A stretch of 34,701 nucleotides of DNA from contig JAKOQZ010000102.1 of the NCBI GenBank assembly GCA_029778105.1, positions 1 through 34,701 of the forward strand. Direction: 5' to 3'. Shown in pieces: positions 32,289-34,701 of this stretch. Within the stretch, counting starts at the first letter, position 1. Each line of letters opens with the position of its first letter. Below the pieces are notes generated by a model, which ran no database searches, was not told the origin of the DNA, and worked only from the letters and a program-made list of their open reading frames with translations. The stretch comes from Pseudomonadota bacterium. GTDB taxonomy: Bacteria; Pseudomonadota; Alphaproteobacteria; Micropepsales; Micropepsaceae. The translations under genes were made by a program, and so were the position numbers.

Positions 32289-33183
32289 CATCGAACCACC
32301 CGACGCCCCTGAATATCAAGAAGCCATTGAAGTCGATATTGCCACTTGGGTAGCCTCGGCGGCCGCGAACCCTACCCTGCATAGAGACCGACAAGTTATC
32401 GAGATTTTTCTTTCGGCCGTAGGTCTCTCTCCGTCCCTAAACGGAAACTTGTACCTTAAAGGTGGCACGCTGATGTCACTTGCATTCCAAAGCCCGCGCG
32501 CGACATCTGACATTGATTTTACGTCCACACACGACCCTGATCATTTCGTCGAACAAGAACTTGCAATATTGAATTCTTCATTATCGACCGCAGCAATTTC
32601 AGCGGGTTATCCCGATCTTGTTTGCAAAGTTCAAGGATTTACTAAACGTCCCAAGCCATCAATGTTTGGGGCCGCAAATTTTCCGGCAATACAGCTCAGA
32701 ATTGCCCACGCTCGCCGAGGGACGCAAGAAGAAGATAAGCTTCATAAAGGTCAAGCACCGAGAGTTCTCGACGTCGATATAAGCTTCCGAGATCACGTCT
32801 ACGAAGCGTCCGAAGTCATACTTCATAATGCAAACATTACTATCTCATCTTTCTCTATTAATGAACTCATTGCGGAAAAACTAAGGGCTTTACTGCAGCA
32901 AAAGATCCGAAGAAGAAATAGACGCCAAGATGTCTATGACATTTCCTTGCTTTTATCTTCAAACACCTTCACAGATGACGATAAATCTTCAATACATTCG
33001 ATATTTGTTAAGAAATGTCGCAGCCGAAGTATATTTCCAGATATCAATTCTCTTGCCGATACCGAGGTCTATGCGTTGGCGAAGACTGAATGGAATACGC
33101 TGAAACTTGAACTGGGAGATCTGCCTGATTTCGACACCAGCTTCGCCGCGATCCGAGAGTTCTACGAACAATTGCCTTGGTAA
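32278..33183 (+). CDS. AbiEii-family nucleotidyltransferase toxin
   Basis: 301 residues. The nucleotidyltransferase core is LYLKGGTLMSLAFQSPRATSDIDFTS (GG-T, then two Asp in DID), then DVDISFRDHVYEAS with a possible third Asp. Later come INELIAEKLRALLQQ and RRRNRRQDVYDISLLL, the other AbiEii/DUF1814 motifs. The family toxin is a GTP-binding NTase that slows growth and gives abortive-infection resistance to phage. ATG at 32278 or at 32281 (ATGATG) are both possible. It is co-transcribed with the antitoxin gene, whose stop lies inside this gene. Same AT-rich composition as its partner. The acceptor is unknown. Confidence 0.88.
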   Translation: MMTDIEPPDAPEYQEAIEVDIATWVASAAANPTLHRDRQVIEIFLSAVGLSPSLNGNLYLKGGTLMSLAFQSPRATSDIDFTSTHDPDHFVEQELAILNSSLSTAAISAGYPDLVCKVQGFTKRPKPSMFGAANFPAIQLRIAHARRGTQEEDKLHKGQAPRVLDVDISFRDHVYEASEVILHNANITISSFSINELIAEKLRALLQQKIRRRNRRQDVYDISLLLSSNTFTDDDKSSIHSIFVKKCRSRSIFPDINSLADTEVYALAKTEWNTLKLELGDLPDFDTSFAAIREFYEQLPW

Positions 33184-33205
33184 ATTCAACGCGCACCCTC
33201 TCCCC

Positions 33206-33565
33206 TCACCCCCTCAACACCTTCTCCATCGGCCTGCCCTTCGCGAGTTCGTCCACGAGTTTGCCGAGGATGCGGATCTCGCGCATGAGGGGCACGTCGA
33301 TGTTTTCGATGCGGACGCCGCAGATGACGCCCGTCACCTGATCGCGGGCGGGGTTCAGCTTGGGGGCCTTGTCAAAGAACTCGGCGAAGGAGAGGCCCTT
33401 GGTCAGCGCGGCCTGGAGCGATTTCTCGGTGTGGCCGGTGAGCCAGCGGAGGACCTGATCGAGCTCGGCCCTGGTGCGGCCCTTCTTTTCCGACTTGGTC
33501 TGATAGGCGGGGTAAACCTTGGCCACGGGCATGGCGAAGATGCGGTGGTTGGGGTCGGTTTTCAT
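33206..33565 (-). CDS. DUF2200 family protein
   Basis: 119-residue protein matching the DUF2200 family in length and motifs: HRIFAMPVAKVYPAYQTKSEKKGRTRAELDQVLRWLTGH near the N-terminus and VTGVICGVRIENIDVPLMREIRILGKLVDELAKGRPMEKVLRG at the end. The YP.Y..K...KGR and I.G.RVE..E.P... patterns are diagnostic. Start ATG at 33565; the open frame continues to 33721 through repeat DNA. No function is known. It lies 22 bp after the toxin gene on the other strand, with no visible terminator between. Confidence 0.88.
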   Translation of the reverse strand: MKTDPNHRIFAMPVAKVYPAYQTKSEKKGRTRAELDQVLRWLTGHTEKSLQAALTKGLSFAEFFDKAPKLNPARDQVTGVICGVRIENIDVPLMREIRILGKLVDELAKGRPMEKVLRG

Positions 33566-33602
33566 CTGCGGGAGATTGGGGGAGAGGGGCCTTTTCCTGC
33601 AA

Positions 33603-33632
33603 GGCCCCCTTCCGGCCGTTGGCCACCTTCCC
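33603..33632. repeat. Dispersed intergenic repeat (copy 2, inverted)
   Basis: Reads GGCCCCCTTCCGGCCGTTGG then CCACCTTCCC, the reverse complement of the block at 6269-6297 with a single difference in the central part. It lies just upstream of DUF2200. Confidence 0.6.
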
Positions 33633-33719
33633 AAGAGTTCCAAGTGCGAACACGCTGGCGCGTGCTTCGCGTGGGGGAAGGCGCTCACGATCTGGCTTAG
33701 GCGTGCTCCGTCAAACCCC

Positions 33720-33960
33720 ACCCGTCATCGCTGCGCGATGCCACCCTCCCCTGAAGGGGAGGGATGGAAGCTATGCCCCCATCCCCTGCTTCGAAGGGAC
33801 TTCCCCCGCAAGCGCAGGGGAAGACATGGGCAGGGGCGCTCTATGTCACGCCCCCTCCACCATGCTTCGCATGGTCCCCCTCCCCCGCTTCGCAGGGGAG
33901 GATCAAGGCAGTGCCCCCATCCCCGCTTCGCGGGACTTCCCCCGCAAGCGCGGGGGCAGA
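33720..33960. repeat. REP-like palindrome cluster (two direct copies plus satellites)
   Basis: Copy A (33774-33823) and copy B (33912-33960) share TGCCCCCATCCCC, GCTTCG, GGACTTCCCCCGCAAGCG and a GGGG-rich end. Between and around them are CCTCCCCTGAAGGGGAGG (33745-33762), CCATGCTTCGCATGG (33859-33873) and CCCCGCTTCGCAGGGG hairpins. Each is a small stem-loop with TTCG-like loop. No gene lies here. Confidence 0.75.
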
Positions 33961-33970
33961 TCACATCACG

Positions 33971-33992
33971 ACTTCGCCCCAGGGGGCGAAGT
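33971..33992 (-). terminator. Hairpin after guaA, possible terminator
   Basis: ACTTCGCCCC and GGGGCGAAGT are perfect 10-bp arms with an AG loop, 5 bp beyond the guaA stop. There is no T-run on the minus strand after it, so termination would not be classical. Confidence 0.5.
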
Positions 33993-33997
33993 CATTT

Positions 33998-34701
33998 TCA
34001 CTCCCACTCGATGGTGCCGGGGGGTTTGCTGGTGACGTCGTAGACGACGCGGTTGATGCCGCGGACTTCGTTGACGATGCGCGTCGCGGCGCGGCCGAGG
34101 AAGTTCATGTCGAACGGGAAGAAGTCGGCGGTCATACCGTCCGTCGAGGTGACGGCGCGCAAGGCGCAGACCTGATCGTAGGTGCGGCCGTCGCCCATCA
34201 CGCCCACCGTGCGCACGGGCAGCAGCACGGCGAAGGCCTGCCAGATCTTGTCGTAGAGGCCCGCTTTCCGGATTTCCTCAAGGTAGATCGCGTCGGCCTG
34301 GCGGAGGATGTCGAGCTTTTCGCGCGTCACGCCGCCGGGGAGGCGGATGGCGAGGCCCGGCCCCGGGAAGGGGTGGCGGCCGACGAAGGCCTCCGGCAGG
34401 CCGAGCTCGCGGCCCAGGGCGCGGACTTCGTCTTTGAACAACTCGCGCAGGGGCTCGACGAGCTTCATGTTCATGCGCTCGGGCAGGCCGCCGACATTGT
34501 GGTGGCTCTTGATGGTGACCGAGGGGCCGCCGGAGAAGGAGACGCTCTCGATCACATCCGGGTAGAGCGTGCCCTGCGCCAGGAAGCCGGGGGCGCCTTT
34601 GCCGTCTTGCCCGATCTTCTTGGCTTCTTCCTCGAAGATCTCGATGAAGAGGCGGCCGATGGTCTTGCGCTTTTTCTCGGGGTCGGCCTCGCCTTCCAGC
34701 G
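33998..34701 (-). CDS. guaA: GMP synthase (glutamine-hydrolysing) GuaA, C-terminal part
   Basis: ATP pyrophosphatase/C-terminal dimerisation region of GMP synthetase, which aminates XMP to GMP. The visible 234 residues run from the window edge ([20 protein letters not shown]) through [57 protein letters not shown] and the end [11 protein letters not shown]. All are highly conserved GuaA segments. An internal ATG near 34555 gives a shorter open frame but is not the start. The glutaminase domain and the ATP loop lie beyond the window. Confidence 0.98.
   Translation of the reverse strand, partial: LEGEADPEKKRKTIGRLFIEIFEEEAKKIGQDGKGAPGFLAQGTLYPDVIESVSFSGGPSVTIKSHHNVGGLPERMNMKLVEPLRELFKDEVRALGRELGLPEAFVGRHPFPGPGLAIRLPGGVTREKLDILRQADAIYLEEIRKAGLYDKIWQAFAVLLPVRTVGVMGDGRTYDQVCALRAVTSTDGMTADFFPFDMNFLGRAATRIVNEVRGINRVVYDVTSKPPGTIEWE

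Noticed and set aside
33720-33960. CRISPR array
   Set aside because: Copies are palindromic, only two are direct repeats, and no equal-length spacers exist; no cas gene is nearby.

Overview
The window is a GC-rich alphaproteobacterial chromosome segment. The evidence is the gene order rpsF-rpsR-rplI-dnaB-alr-radA-cvpA-purF, a yfgM-bamB-der block, a B. subtilis-type PurF with a propeptide and Fe-S cysteines, and CCCCTCCCC-type intergenic palindromes common in this class. The genus cannot be fixed by eye; Caulobacterales/Hyphomonadales-like or Micropepsales-like lineages are plausible.

Layout. 1-1425 (minus): fabD then fabG (cut by the left edge), fatty-acid synthesis. 1570-6707 (plus): accessory block of three tandem secreted ricin-B-like lectins, a serine beta-lactamase-fold esterase, a spermidine-synthase-like methyltransferase and a small lipoprotein. 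6769-8868 (minus): HAD hydrolase, nitroreductase and an AT-richer PD-(D/E)XK nuclease-like gene. 8869-9406: long structured leader before the ribosomal operon. 9407-17850 (plus): rpsF, rpsR, rplI, a clear terminator, then dnaB, alr, radA, cvpA, purF and an SDR gene, tightly packed. 17826-21411 (minus): yfgM-like, bamB, der, the same order as in E. coli, linking outer-membrane assembly and ribosome assembly. 21683-25342: a small outer-membrane-type protein, a lipoprotein, and recQ overlapping a VanX-type dipeptidase gene. 25406-30031: DUF72, ceramidase-like, 2'-5' RNA ligase, recX, DUF2189 and GST-like genes. 30032-33205: a plastic zone with a repeat-rich intergenic stretch, a broken PPOX-family flavoprotein gene carrying a palindromic element, and an AT-rich type IV toxin-antitoxin module (AbiEi/AbiEii) preceded by two perfect 47-bp palindromes. 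33206-34701 (minus): DUF2200, a cluster of repeats, and the C-terminal half of guaA.

Most of the window is housekeeping. The best candidates for a second look are the twin palindromic operators of the AbiE module, the PPOX pseudogene with its inserted palindromic element, the phased TTCGTT/AACGAA decamers, the triple lectin array and the solitary nuclease gene. No complete new system is obvious; the AbiE-like pair is the one recognisable defence-type system.
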